Shown one piece after another: positions 11,229 through 21,050 of a DNA stretch of 64,000 nt. The notes beneath the pieces were generated by a model. That model saw nothing but the letters and a program-made list of their open reading frames with translations. It was not told the DNA's origin and made no database searches. Source of the DNA: Zygnema cylindricum (lineage: Eukaryota; Streptophyta; Zygnematophyceae; Zygnematales; Zygnemataceae); contig JBBHKE010003466.1 in assembly GCA_037447655.1 (NCBI GenBank), forward strand, positions 62,001-126,000. The letters are read 5' to 3'. The position numbers were made by a program, and so were the translations under genes. Each line of letters starts with the position of its first letter. The stretch's first letter is position 1.

Positions 11229-12894
11229 GATTGGGTGATCGATTCGGGTGCGACACACCACGTCTGCACTGAGGCAACCCTATTTGATGAAATGCGCGAA
11301 ATAACGATTTTGAAGCGCATCACGGTGGCAAGCGGTGACGTCATCACGGTTGGAACAATTGGTACCGTACGGCTAAATTTGCCGACATACGGAGCCGATT
11401 GAACAGAAACAAAATTGTTAAACGCACTATATATTCCTAACGGTTCGATGAACCTTCTTTCCGTACCACAAATCCAACGAACCGGATGTAGCGTCCTCTC
11501 GTACGGTGACAGGACGATTCAAATATTATGAAAGGACAAAACTGTAATTGGAGAAGGTATGGTGACAAAATCCATTCACAGCAAGCTCAACTGGAAACGA
11601 CCGACAACGCCTCCTACTCCCAATGGCTTAATAAGCCAAATTTATGAGCTTAAGGGAGAGCTGAGCCTATGGCATCATCGCATGTGCCACACCTCAGAGG
11701 GAAACTTACGGCGCATGATCAAAACTGGTTGTGTAACCGGTTTAGACCTCGAATCCGGAGAGAAAGTCAATGGATGTGAAGGTTGCAATCAAGGTCGACA
11801 AATTCGCAAACCTCACCCAATTCAAAGATCCCAATCATAGGGCCCAAAACATATTGGAGCTCGTCCACGTCAATTTATGTGGACATATAAAACCGGAAAG
11901 CGTCGGTGGAAATCGGTACTTCATGGTAATCGTCGATGATTTCTCTCGTTACTCTTGGATTTATCTTCTAAAACAGAAATGTGACGCATTTGAGAAGTTC
12001 AAAGAGTGGCATGTTATGGCGGAACGTCAATATGACCAGAAATTGAAATCTATTCGGTCGGATAATGGTGGAGAATTTATAATCTTCGAGGGCTATTGTA
12101 AGGAATGGGGATTTCGACAACAATTCACCGCACCTTATTCTCCGGAATCAAACGGAGTTGCCGAGAGGAAGAACCGGAAACTGCAAGAAATGGTCCGGGC
12201 AATGGTCCACACTTCGGGGAATCAAATTTATTTATGGGGAGAAGCAATCCTTACGGCAAACTACATTTGCAATCGCCGTCTTACCTCCGTTTCCGGAGAT
12301 AAGACTCCCTATGAACTGTGGCATGGCCGAAAGCCCACTATCCATCATCTCCGAATTTGGGGATGTCGTGCCACGGTTTATATTGGACATACTAAGAGGA
12401 AGGAAAACTTTGCCGCGAGGAGTTGGTCCGGAATTTTCGTCGGATATAGTTCAAAGGGAACCTTACACCGAGTGTACGATCCGGAAAATCACATTGTGGA
12501 AGAATCCCGCAATGTTGACTTTCACGAAGACTTAAAATCTGCGATCCAAAAATCCGAAACATTGAAGAAAAATTTGGACTTTCATGAAATTTCGGAAATT
12601 GAGGCATTTCCGGACATTGGCGATTCTGATTCTGACATTGAGCTAGATTCCAATGTCAATCCAAAGACATCAAAAACTGAATTGAAGGAGAAACCCGAAA
12701 TTGACTTCGACACTCAAAGCAATGCTTCTAAACACTCCAGAATGTCATCCGCCACGCATAAATCCGAGAAATCTCAACCTCCCTCACCGGTCATAATCAA
12801 GGAAAATCACATCAAGGAGGTCACCGTTGCCATTAGACGGAGTGACCGTGAAAATAAAGGCAAGAAGCCAGTTAAAGCCCAAAGAGGAAGTTAA
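11229..12894 (+). pseudogene. copia protease and integrase, broken
   Basis: The protease motif DSGATHH lies near 11241-11261. A stop at 11401 and a further in-frame stop near 11529 interrupt the linker. The HHCC zinc region (WHHRMCHTSEGNL then CEGC) is at 11670-11800. The integrase core follows in another frame from 11838. The catalytic Asp and Glu of IRSDNGGEF and NGVAERKNR are present, but the first catalytic Asp, expected in a H-x-D-L-C-G context, reads Asn (HVNLCG). The GIFVGY module that ends copia integrases is at about 12435. The frame ends at 12894, before any reverse transcriptase. Confidence 0.85.
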
Positions 12895-12928
12895 GTCAAA
12901 AACTACAGAAACCTAACTGTAACCTTAG

Positions 12929-12938
12929 NNNNNNNNNN
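12929..12938. other. Assembly gap (10 N)
   Basis: Ten undetermined bases. The copia reverse transcriptase may be missing because of this gap and not through biological deletion. Confidence 0.99.
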
Positions 12939-12967
12939 TTAAACCCTTGTCGTTTTTACCTTATAAG

Positions 12968-13384
12968 CGGCATGCTAATATATGTAATAGCGTCATTCAT
13001 TCTAATTTAGTGCCAGGAGACGTGGCAGATTATGGTCCACGTCCTTAAATAGTGTAGTTTATTCTATTTAAGGTATTAATGTCAAAATTTTGGGGTGCCG
13101 ATATAGAGTTCATAATGCTAATAACGATTCGCGGTGTAGTATAGCATGTATGGATATTTTAAATTCGCGACGGCGTATGATTTCTTATATTTTGTACGAA
13201 TACATATATTAATGTATATAATCGTACGGCGAATATTCCATTTTTGCTGTTCCCAAATTAGCATAAACGCCGAAATTAGAATACACCTTTTTTGAAAAAA
13301 AATCAAATTCTTTATTAGCATCAATTACGGTAAATTTTCTTCAACACTATTTAAACTTTGACACTAATAACGATTCGCGGTGTA
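12968..13384. mobile_element. Two overlapping family A MITE remnants
   Basis: Right ends AATAACGATTCGCGGTGTA occur at 13138 and again at 13384, both in the same orientation. Bases 13171-13384 align with the right half of the large element at 7505-8027 (shared GCGACGGCGTA block and inner GCTAAT motifs). Bases 12968-13138 look like a short copy lying next to or within the large one. The left ends are eroded or in the gap. Confidence 0.6.
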
Positions 13385-15397
13385 CCTTTCCAAATTGGCT
13401 TCCAAGACTTGTTGGTCCAGTGACGTCTCATATGTTAGGTTTGAATGACCTAAGGTCGAACGTGCCTCTATGTACAGTTGGTTTTAGGGTCCTTTAACAG
13501 AAACCAGGTTGGACCCGAGGCATGAGCACTGCGCCAGATCCGTATCATATCCCTGTACTTAGAATCATAATTTGACTTCCCAGATCCCATCGTACACCGC
13601 AGGAGTTGTAAGTCCCATTATCTGAAGGTGACTACTTAAATTCAAACCGTCTATTGAAGAGGCAACCAGGTTGTTGCGTTCCCAAACAGCTCCAACCTAA
13701 ACATAAGGTCGACGACTTTGGGAGCATTTGTAAGTCTTGTCGGCCACCTTAAAGGATAGCATCTTTTAGCGGATACAGAGCCTGCAGAATTCCCAAAGTC
13801 GTCGACCTTATGTTTAGGTTGGGGACGACAAGACTTACGAATGCTCGACTTATTCGCCCCTGGTGGCAAATTCTATGTCCACAGATCTTGGGACACCAAG
13901 TTAATTCAAAGAGGTCCGGATGCCCCGCATCCTGTTCCAACACAACCTGTCGAACCAAGAAAGCATACTTACAATCGGAAGGTGAAGATTTTACCTGTCA
14001 ATTGGAACTGTCGGTGTAGAAATTGGACACGTGTGCGTGGAGATGAGATGCTTTAAGTGGTGAGAAACGCTTCAACACTAATAGCAATACAGTGTTGTTT
14101 CTTTCCTATCATTTTTCCTTCTGGTTTGCTTCCTCCCACCCTCGGTTTGTCAGGCTCATTTTTGTTTTTTTATTTTGATCCCCGCAAATGGTTCACCATC
14201 GTGCCTTCTAAACAAAGTCATACTTTATATTCTAGAATAGCCTACCAAAGGTCGGAATTGTTTTTGTAGCCTTCAATAACCTTGATTTGTTCTCGTGTCC
14301 TTTTCTGCATCTTCTATTTTTCGCTGTGCTTTTGGTTTCCTTTGGCCTCTCTCCCTGTACTCTGATGGTTTACTATTCGAAGCTTACAATTGTTCACATA
14401 GCAAGCGAGATAAGCGGGACATGATCATTACCACTTCTTTTGATACCTGTAGAAACACTGCCTAACACAATGTAGCATTCCAAACGTCATTTTTCTAAGA
14501 TTCACAACAAGATTCACATTTTGGCGAGTGCAAGTCCCAAATATCCTAATATGCTACAGACTGATTTTGAAGAGATTGTCTATTTCATACATAGAGACAA
14601 AAACATCTATGATCAAGATGGTCATGTTACACCCATGACGTCACTATTGAAGCTGACCAACACACGTCATCATCATTTCTAACTCACAGCCACCTAATCA
14701 TATATTACTCACAAGATTGCGCCAATCTTACCATCTGTTACTGAACCCACCTTATCATATGTTACTCACAAGAATAAGTCCATCTTATCTCTTGTTACTC
14801 ACAAATATCATGTGACTCACAAGAATCATATGCTGCCCACAAGAATTGAGCCCATTTGAAGCTTTGAATAGGAACATATGTACCACAAAGCAGGTACAAA
14901 TTCCCATAAACTATACCAAACTGGATAACAACGTGGTTCCTTATCAACTAACTGCACTTATTTTACCGATACTGGATTTGTGATCCTACACTTTTTAAAG
15001 AAAGATTTTAAAGCACTTTTAAAAGTGGTGCACTCCAGTTGGCTCCAGACATACTCTATTGAATACTCTACTGGAAAAAAAAAATAAAGTAATAGATCAG
15101 CATACTCCTAAATACTCAACAGCACATGCATCTATAAGAAAGAGACCATTGTACAGCATTTATGCAATCAAGTGACTCCATAAAACCAACATTTTCTCAA
15201 AACCTTTAAATCGGCCTTCCGTTGTTGCAAAATGGCAAGAATTTCTCACTCACAAAAAGATCGGTGATCTCAACGTCCCCTCAACACTCGAACCGGGGAG
15301 CAAGACAGTCGGTTCAGTTTGTGAGCACATCCACCTATTAGAAAAGTTTCACAGAAAAATCTACACAAAACGGGCTTTACGACTTGGATTTTTCCAT
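13385..15397. other. Intergenic region downstream of HP30
   Basis: It contains the rearranged inverted repeat at 13691-13846, two copies of the GGTTTACCATC-type tail (14181-14218, 14355-14388) and a degenerate array of CATATGTTACTCACAAGAAT-like units at about 14695-14850. The last may fall in the HP30 3' flank. The frames at 13810-14056 show no known domain. Confidence 0.4.
13691..13846. repeat. Collinear pair of inverted blocks (A-B then A'-B')
   Basis: Block A (13692-13723, 32 bp) is the perfect reverse complement of 13791-13822. Block B (13722-13745, 24 bp) is the reverse complement, with two mismatches, of 13823-13846. A simple hairpin would give the order B'-A'; here the order is A'-B', so each block was inverted separately. 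Confidence 0.85.
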
Positions 15398-18300
15398 TTA
15401 GTGAGCAGGAGAGTTCATAGCCTGCAGCAAAACATACAAAAGAAATATGAACAGCTGCTTGTTAAGAAGACTAATAGTTAAAACGGACGAATTTTATAAG
15501 AAGACTATTGATTACAATGTTGCATTTTTAGGAAGAATATGATTAAAAATGTTGCATTTATAAGAAGACTATTGATTAAAAATGTTGCATTTATAAGGAC
15601 TACAGATTAAAATGTTGCAATTGTAAAAATACTTAAATTGTTGTTAGAAAGGTGATTAATTGAAGTGTTGAATTTGTTAAAACGACTATTAATTAAGCTC
15701 TTGTATTTCTTAAGAATAACAATTAAATAAGTGCACTTTTTAGAAGACAATTACCATAGACAAAAAAACCATGAACAGTTGACCGTAAAATCAACTTCAG
15801 TCAATGAGCAGCTGATCGACAAAATTAAATCAGAAAAATAAAAACAGTAACAACTACTAAATAGAAAGGCAGGAAGGCGACAGTTACCTCTTTTACATGG
15901 TCAAGGATCAAAAGTCGAGGTCCTGCAGGAATTTTAACTTCTTGTAGGGCACTGTACCATGAGATGAAAAAAGAAAAAAAAATAAAAGGAAAAAAAAATG
16001 AGGGAAAGCTTTAATCGTCAGAGTATAAGATTTCGTGGTTAATCTTCCCATAACCGCAAGCTACGAGAGTACATATCCATACCCTGACAAGCAACACTGC
16101 CCATCGCTCTGTGTTAATAACACTAATTCAGTCATCACTTCTTTTATCCAAAGATGATAGAGACGTATTTATAAAGCACTATTTGAAAAAGCTGACCACA
16201 AACGGCCATGCACTACATTAGTTTTGATAGTATTTTCGCTTCAATGCCATTCATTCTTTTACACCAAAGTAAACAAACTTGAAAACAATCATCATTCAGA
16301 GATTCATAAACTCAGTCATACACCATTCTGACAATACCTATAGGAGTTCAAAACAAAAACAAAAAATCATGAATACATCTATGGAGTGAAGGCTAAGGGA
16401 ACGTAAATGTTAAGTGGCCACATTAATTTTTGATGGAGGACACATCCACAATTCCAAATCCACTTTTTAGAAGAAAAGTCCATTAAAAGCCATGTAGTAA
16501 ATTCACAATCAAATAATAGCAACACTTTCTTTTGAAACCAAACATTTAATGAGGGTGGATACCATGTATACACTATAGCAAGGTCTAGCAAACAGAGGCT
16601 AAAGGCTCAAAGCTTACGTTTAAAAAATTCATTCCACCAGAGATGTACACATGCTGAGCCTAGACAGAAAAACGTTGAACAAAGTAAAAGGACACAGGCA
16701 ATTTACGAGTATATGGGCAGTCAACATATACTCCTGCACCACATTGGGAATGGCAACACGTTTCAAAGGTTCCAATTTGTGATGCATATCGTAACATGCT
16801 TCAGCAAACTTCATGTAGCCCAGACAGTTTACCGTATCAGAACAAACCCATAGCAAACTGAAAATTGACCTTGTGAGATACACGGGTAATGTTGTTCCAA
16901 ATCAGTATAGCACCCTATCATTCAAATAATATAGAAGGTGATGTAAACGAATCGAAGTTTCCAAAAAAAAAATCGAAAACACAACTTCATTGCTACTCAA
17001 GTGTTTTTGCAGTAAGTGGATAGATGCGCCGATTGCCTCTGATTTGTGATTTTTACAAAAATGCGATCAAAAGATACTACGCAAACTCAACAAATATTAA
17101 AACGCCGTTGATATTTATTGCAGTTTGTTAGACTCAGCTGTGTTTACATGCGTGTGTAGACATAGGACATAGTACATCTTGTTCACAACCTAAAAGGTAC
17201 TAAGTTAATTACGGATAGGGAGTTACTGGCGTTACTGACCAGGAATCGCAGTAGTCGTACAGAATAATGTCAAAAGGTACACTTTTCTGTAAGATAACTG
17301 CAATTACAGGCCAGCGACAGTATTTGCCCATACGTAGTTACATCTGTGAAATGCATTGGCTATCATACCATGGAACAATTTTTAAGGGTAAAAAAGGAAA
17401 GAAATATTATTTTTGGAAGTTCACAGAATCTCCCTCATTATTCCTTTATATCATTGGAAAGATAAGCTTCCCAAGATTTGAATGGAGCACCCATGCCAAA
17501 TACCGAAAGATTTTTGGATCCTCGGACTACAGCAACCATGAAGATTCCAAAAGTATAAAAGCTTATCTCTCCTGCCATCTTTCGAAGCTCCTCTTCTCTT
17601 CCCCTCTCCCTCACCCTTCCCTTAACCCTTCGCTGCGAAGTAGCTTACCTATCATTAAGGAGGGGCAAAGTTTGATCGGTAAGCAAGCCCCGCTTGAAGT
17701 TTTTTTCGTATTTTTGCAAACCCAGGTTGCTTAGCATTCCTTTCGTCCTCACGTAATTTGGATCATCTGTCGATGGCTGGCTAAACTGCTGTCCCACCTG
17801 TACCAAGGACAAAACATCCGTTTTTTGCATATGTGAACACAAGGAACTCCAATTACCTAGAATGTTGTCGCGTTTGGCAGCATCAAAGTCCCTTCTCCAA
17901 AAATTGGGATTTATAAAAAGCTAGAGAATGTTATGAGCAGTTGATACTAACAACAGCCATAATACCTGCATGCAAGCCAGTAGCAAAATAGGTTAACGGA
18001 GCAGTTGTTAGACCCAAAATGTACTCTCACCTTATATATGCCCCCCTGAATGAGAGCAAAGAAGATGCCAGTAGTGACTGCGTTGGTCGCAGGATTTGGG
18101 CCCCCCATTCCACTCACAAGAGAAAATGCAAGTCCGGATCCAAAGGCAGCCGCCATGCTGAAAAAAGAAGAAAGAGAACGCATTTAAAGAAAGAAAGAAG
18201 GAAAGACGGAAGAGAGCAGGAAAGAAGGAAGGAAAGACGGAAGAGAGCAGGAAAGAAGGAAGGAAAGACGGAAGAGAGCAGGAAAGAAGGAAGGAAAGAG

Positions 18301-19889
18301 GAGGAAGAAAGGCCGGAAGAAGGAAAGACGGGAGGAAAGAAAGACAGAAGAAGGGACCAACAGAGGAAAGAAAGATGGACGAAGGGAAGAGGAAAAGAGG
18401 GGAAGGAAGTACACTAAAACAGAAACACAACAGTGTAAGGAGATGAAGTGGTTGGTTTTGCTCACCCAAGAAAAAATTGGCAATAAAGAGTAACAATTCA
18501 AAGAACAAAGTCTGTCTTAGGTACAAAATCAGTTTCAGTTTTTTCACTTCCACTAAGAATTTCCATTACTAGCACGTGACCTCTCTTTTCTCCCCTCCCC
18601 CCCTCAGTTTCTCCTTCTCCCTCTCCATGTCCCCCTTTCTCACTGTCTCCATTTTGTGTTTACCCCCCATCTACCTCCCCTTTCTCCCACTTTTCTCCCT
18701 CTCCCTCTCTTCCTCACTCTCCCCCTTTCTCCCTCTCTCTTTCTCACTCTCTCTCTTTCTCAATCTGTCGCCCATTTGTTTACTCACTTAGTTTGTACAT
18801 CATCTACACCACCTCGGGCACGCTTCATGGCAGCAGTGATTCCCGCATTGACACCTGTCATTACAGCAAAGTTGCGAGCCTGCGACCACGGACCGCCTGC
18901 AAGCGCCTGCCAAACCCTAAAACAATACTGAATCAGAAACTCTCATGTTGTACTCCACCCCCTCCCCTTTCTCCCGCTCTCTCCCTCTCTCTTTCTCCTC
19001 TAACTTTTACCTTTACAGCCCCATAATAGTAACTATATCAAAACTCTCGTAGTGTACAACACACCTTTACAACCCTAAAATAATGAGTAAATCGGAAACT
19101 CTCAAGTTGTGTCTCACATCTCTCTAAAATAATAGCTAAGTCAGAAACGCTCATGTTCTTGTGTCTGACATTGGCATCTTCACTACCAAAAAAGGATCCG
19201 CAAATTAAACTCAGATCCTTCCAATCAAGTCCTTAACAAGTTCTAAATAATTTGTTTGTGCATAGCAGACAAAGAAGGCCGTTAAAAAGGAGGTTAAGAA
19301 GGAAGTTAAGGAGGTTAAGGGGAAGGATAACAATGAGGTTGAGAAGGAGGTTTAACACAACACAGCGAGAACCTGCGATTCCCTTAATGAACCAGGGGTG
19401 CAAACCACAGTGAACTTTGCTTCGACAAACCAGGTGTAAAGAAAAAAAAAGGGAAACAACATAAAGAGCTTTCCAGTATTCCTGGAATGACAATTCACAA
19501 TTGCATTCATCACTGTGGCTTTGGTCACATAAAATGTAACAGTTTGACAAACAGCTGGTATTTTAGTAATGTAAAAGGCCAAAAGTTGTGAAAAAAGACT
19601 GACCTTAAAAGTTGGGTAAAAAGAATGACCATAAAGGTTGTGAAAAAAGACTGACCTTCATTTTGCTCATTGTAGCAGCTGCCTCTGGCGTGATTGGCCC
19701 AGGTGGAGGGGGCATCGTACTGGCCATATCATTTGTTAGAGTCCCCATCATCCCTCCAATAAAACCACCTTGCAAAGAACTTGCAACAGTAACTATGGCT
19801 ACCTCCACTGGAGCTGGCTGTAACTTCATCCATGACTTAACTTTGGTGTCAATCTCTTTCAACTTCGCTTGCATTTGAGCAACCACCAT
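15398..19889 (-). CDS. HP30: HP30-type chloroplast inner-envelope import protein (Tim17/22/23 family with SAM domain)
   Basis: HP30 proteins sit in the chloroplast inner envelope and, with HP20, import proteins that lack transit peptides (established for Arabidopsis). Six exons on the minus strand, all phases closing: 19656-19889, 18788-18906, 18031-18157, 17649-17797, 15888-15951, 15398-15421; 238 residues against about 260 in Arabidopsis. Residues 1-25 are a short charged helix. About 28-160 form the PRAT/Tim17 membrane domain (PVEVAIVTVASSLQGG, ARNFAVMTGVNAGI, R-x3-D loop, FGSGLAFSLVSG). About 172-231 form the SAM domain (MLSNLGLQKYEKNF, LLTDQTLPLL, IPAGPRLLILDH). The ATG at 19889 has a strong context. 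A possible further 5' exon at 20135-20314 is listed separately. Introns carry purine and pyrimidine tracts (18178-18420, 18575-18780) and a 32-bp array (15490-15625). Confidence 0.93.
15490..15625. repeat. About 32-bp tandem repeat in the last HP30 intron
   Basis: Four degenerate copies are built around ACTATTGATTAAAAATGTTG; the ATGTTGCAT/A core starts at 15517, 15549, 15582 and 15612. Spacing varies from 30 to 33 bp. Confidence 0.75.
18178..18420. repeat. Polypurine tract with a 31-bp tandem repeat
   Basis: The plus strand is almost pure A/G. Three copies of a 31-bp unit beginning GGAAAGACGGAAGAGAGCAG lie at 18200-18230, 18231-18261 and 18262-18292. On the HP30 strand this is a 240-base pyrimidine tract ending just before the acceptor at 18158. 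Confidence 0.85.
18575..18780. repeat. Polypyrimidine CT-rich tract
   Basis: The plus strand is almost pure C/T (CTCTCC and TTCTCC words). It lies at the donor end of the same HP30 intron whose other end holds the polypurine tract, so the two are roughly complementary. Confidence 0.85.
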
Positions 19890-21050
19890 GGCTGTTTCGC
19901 TCCTTTCCCTGTTTTCTTCTTCAATTCCCTCCCTCTTGCTCCTTTCCTCTCCCTCTTTCAGTTGCAGTTTACACACAGACCTCAGTCCTTTTACAAGAAT
20001 AGTCTAAATAACTCGTAAAGAGCCGTTGTTGAATTGCTGAAGTTGAAGCAAAACAAAACAAGTGGCAGAAAGTAAACTAAGAAACTTGTTAACACTCAAA
20101 TAATCACTTTCTTTCTGGTTTCTCTAACACTTACAAACTTTGAAGCTGCATCTATGGACAAACGTGTAACCTGAATTGTAGGCGCTTTAAAGCAGCTTCC
20201 TGCCGGGTTCAGGGAGTTAAAGCGGCCGTACAGACCCAATGCTTTCCTGCTTTGCACTCCGGGGAGAAGCTTTCTACTGCTTCTAGTCACTGATCCGTAC
20301 ATAGCGAGATTCATCAGAGTAGTGTACGGATTCAGACGCAGGAACGTACATTCAGCGTCTTTTCGATAGCTTCGAAGGTTCCAGAGTCAAAGCGGGTGTG
20401 AGTGTACCGACAAGTGGCAACCAGTCACTTTGCTACTCCGTTAATTTGCTTGATGTCTATCAGGTCCTCAGGACGCATACTATTGGCTGAATTTATCGTG
20501 TTTAACAGACACCTAAGATCTGTAGAGTAACTGGCCGTCAGATCAGCTTTAGCATTATGAATCATTTATTGTTCGCGAGTTTTGGTTGTCGGTAAACTTC
20601 ACCGTCAAAAACCCTTTCTTGACGGTAAACTTACTGTCAGCACAGCCGACGTGTACCGTCGCCGTAAGCGGGCTTCATTCTGGTTGAACCATGGCAATCC
20701 ACATTATGTACGGCAAAGTACCAAAAATCTATTGGACATTTAACTTTTAGGTCGGTGAAGCGGACGTGTTGTACATGGAGAATTAAAGTACTTTTTGAGG
20801 CCCTAAAACCCTGATAAGATTGTGCTACCGTACAAATTTTCTGAACCTCGGGGAAACGTCCAAAAATTTACTTTCAAGGTCCGTTGTCAAGATCTACTCT
20901 CTTGCACTTCATTTCAAATTTTTGAGGGCTTTCTTCCTTCCCGTGGTCTTAGAACTCTTCTCTTTACTCTTGCATTTCAAGGAAGACGGTCTTCCATCTT
21001 GTAATATTCCAGAAACATTCCCTTCCTTGGTTCTAGGTGACGTCACCAAG
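19890..21050. promoter_or_regulatory. Shared divergent promoter region of HP30 and FKBP53
   Basis: The start codons of HP30 (minus) and FKBP53 (plus) are 1161 bp apart and face away from each other, so both promoters must lie here unless one gene has a remote 5' exon. A direct repeat of GACGGTAAACTT/GGTAAACTTACCGTC-like words sits around 20590-20640. No clear TATA box could be assigned. Confidence 0.5.
20135..20314 (-). CDS. Possible upstream exon of HP30 coding a presequence-like peptide
   Basis: An ATG at 20314 opens 60 codons rich in Ser, Arg, Ala and Leu, with no acidic residue before about position 55, ending at AAGTTT followed by GTAAGTGT, a near-ideal donor (phase 0). The composition resembles a plastid or mitochondrial presequence. 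I could not find a phase-0 acceptor joining it cleanly to the HP30 exon at 19656-19889, whose own ATG is good. It may be a 5' exon with a missed micro-exon, an upstream frame in the leader, or chance. Confidence 0.3.

Larger units (their letters stand above)
9696..12928 (+). mobile_element. Degenerate Ty1/copia retrotransposon, truncated by a scaffold gap
   Basis: From left to right there is a primer-binding site, a gag region with UBN2-like domain and zinc knuckle, a protease with DSGA, the GAG-pre-integrase HHCC region and an integrase core, all in copia order. Reverse transcriptase and RNase H are not seen; the sequence runs into a 10-N gap at 12929 soon after the integrase C-terminal region. 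The frame changes several times and has in-frame stops, so the copy is dead. No 3' LTR is present, so the age cannot be estimated. Confidence 0.9.

Noticed and set aside
17267-17734. 155-codon plus-strand frame
   Set aside because: Its 3' part is antisense to the HP30 SAM exon and the rest is intron without a domain.
18019-18553. Long frames on both strands
   Set aside because: They are produced by the polypurine tract and overlap an HP30 exon.
20820-21050. N-terminal extension of FKBP53 in frame with its ATG
   Set aside because: The upstream frame opens only at a TTG with no ATG, and the conserved family start is the M-x-F-W-G at 21051.
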